NCBI RefSeq assembly: GCF_016598475.1
Contig: NZ_JAEMUX010000007.1
Coordinates: 124,001-188,000 of the forward strand
From: Streptomyces adelaidensis
Lineage (GTDB): Bacteria; Actinomycetota; Actinomycetes; Streptomycetales; Streptomycetaceae
Direction: 5' to 3'
DNA: 64,000 bases
Position 1 is the stretch's first letter. Every line of letters starts with the position of its first letter. The position numbers were made by a program, and so were the translations under genes. Under the pieces are notes generated by a model. It worked only from the letters and a program-made list of their open reading frames with translations. It was not told the DNA's origin and made no database searches. Positions 63,477 through 64,000 of the stretch are shown one piece after another.

Positions 63477-64000
63477 GTGAGTGATGGATACCTGCCCTGG
63501 AGCCGACCGGACTCCGTGATGTCCCGCCCTTGTCTGCGCGACGCCCGGCACGAGCTGTCGTACGCGGACGTCGCGCGCCGCGCCGAGGCCGTGGCGGAGC
63601 AGCTGTCCGAGCACGGCGTCGGCGAGGGCGACGTCATCGCGGTCATGCTGCCCAACCGTGTGGAGCTGCTGCTGACCCTGCTCGCCGCGTGGCGCCTGGG
63701 CGCGGCCGTGACCCCCGTCAACCCGGCCTTCACCGCGAACGAGGCCGAGTACCAGCTGCGCGACGCGGACGCCGTACTCGTCGTCACGGCGGGTCCGGAC
63801 ACGCCGACGGCCGGGCTGCCGTCGATCCCCGTCGACGCGCTGCGGGCCGAGCCCGGTGGCGGGCATCACGGCGCCTCCGTGGCGGTCGTGCGGGGGTCCG
63901 AGCGCCCCTCCGACCTCGTTCAGTACGCGCTGGCGGGCGAGGCGGACACCCCCGTGCTCGCGGTCGGCGGGGTCGCCACCACGGACGGCGGCGCGGGCCT
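63477..64000 (+). CDS. AMP-binding (acyl-CoA synthetase-like) protein, cut by the window edge
   Basis: Starts VSDGYLPWSRPDSVMSRPCL with GAGGTGATC upstream. The N-terminal half of an adenylate-forming enzyme is clear: HELSYADVARRAEAVAEQLS, VGEGDVIAVMLPNRVELLL, AWRLGAAVTPVNPAFTANEAEYQLRD and AVLVVTAGPDTPTAGLPS. The last 50 codons before the edge (SVAVVRGSERPSDLVQ onward) do not look like the usual linker to the YTSGSTG motif, so either the family member is divergent or there is another junction here. 174 codons visible. Confidence 0.75.
   Translation, partial: MSDGYLPWSRPDSVMSRPCLRDARHELSYADVARRAEAVAEQLSEHGVGEGDVIAVMLPNRVELLLTLLAAWRLGAAVTPVNPAFTANEAEYQLRDADAVLVVTAGPDTPTAGLPSIPVDALRAEPGGGHHGASVAVVRGSERPSDLVQYALAGEADTPVLAVGGVATTDGGAG

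Overview
The window is about 70% or more G+C, with GTG starts, GGAGG-type ribosome sites, 4-bp ATGA/GTGA overlaps between genes and typical actinomycete families (SpoIIE-type phosphatases, SAV2177-type methyltransferase, DUF6903, DUF1996, DUF6745). It is almost certainly a Streptomyces chromosome segment. No rRNA, tRNA, CRISPR array, transposase or integrase was seen.

Layout. 0-3.1 kb: a CitA/CitB-type two-component pair whose kinase carries a 27-bp in-frame minisatellite. 3.1-8.4 kb (minus strand): a tightly coupled five-gene operon of the uncharacterised STM4015-STM4014-STM4013-STM4012-STM4011 families (leucine-rich repeat protein, ATP-grasp-like protein, sulfatase-fold hydrolase, two radical SAM proteins). 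8.6-10.1 kb: a divergent two-gene unit (small His-containing protein plus DUF6745 protein). The divergent region holds two promoter-like sequences that match the LexA-independent (PafBC/ClpR) DNA-damage promoter consensus, one facing each operon. 10-36 kb: mostly housekeeping and cell-surface genes: YciO/Sua5 protein, FprA-like ferredoxin reductase with a DtxR/DmdR-like box, aldo/keto reductase, hydrolase, oxidoreductase, PP2C signalling phosphatase, LAETG-anchored DUF1996 protein, MMPL transporter, M4 protease, FG-GAP lipoprotein and methyltransferase.

36-48 kb: a LacI-controlled glycan utilisation locus. A sugar-binding lipoprotein, two permeases, a DUF6903 peptide, a GH29 fucosidase-type enzyme, a SurA-like foldase and a secreted beta-helix/discoidin protein form one operon. 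The LacI gene lies upstream, and a GH35 beta-galactosidase is divergent from it. Near-identical operator-like palindromes precede the GH35 gene and the binding-protein gene.

48-64 kb: an accessory and apparently damaged region. It holds a class I P450 operon (P450, 2Fe-2S ferredoxin, ferredoxin reductase, cupin) whose P450 has Gly at the haem-ligand position, a chimeric LacI/alcohol-dehydrogenase ORF, two related ATPase regulators without their expected C-terminal DNA-binding domain, an SDR, a NarL-type two-component system and two acyl-CoA ligases (one cut by the window edge). Many genes here are broken by single-base indels, often in homopolymers. Some of these could be assembly errors; the chimera, the truncations and the amber codon look more like real decay.

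Family names come from recognising the proteins by eye. No database search was run.
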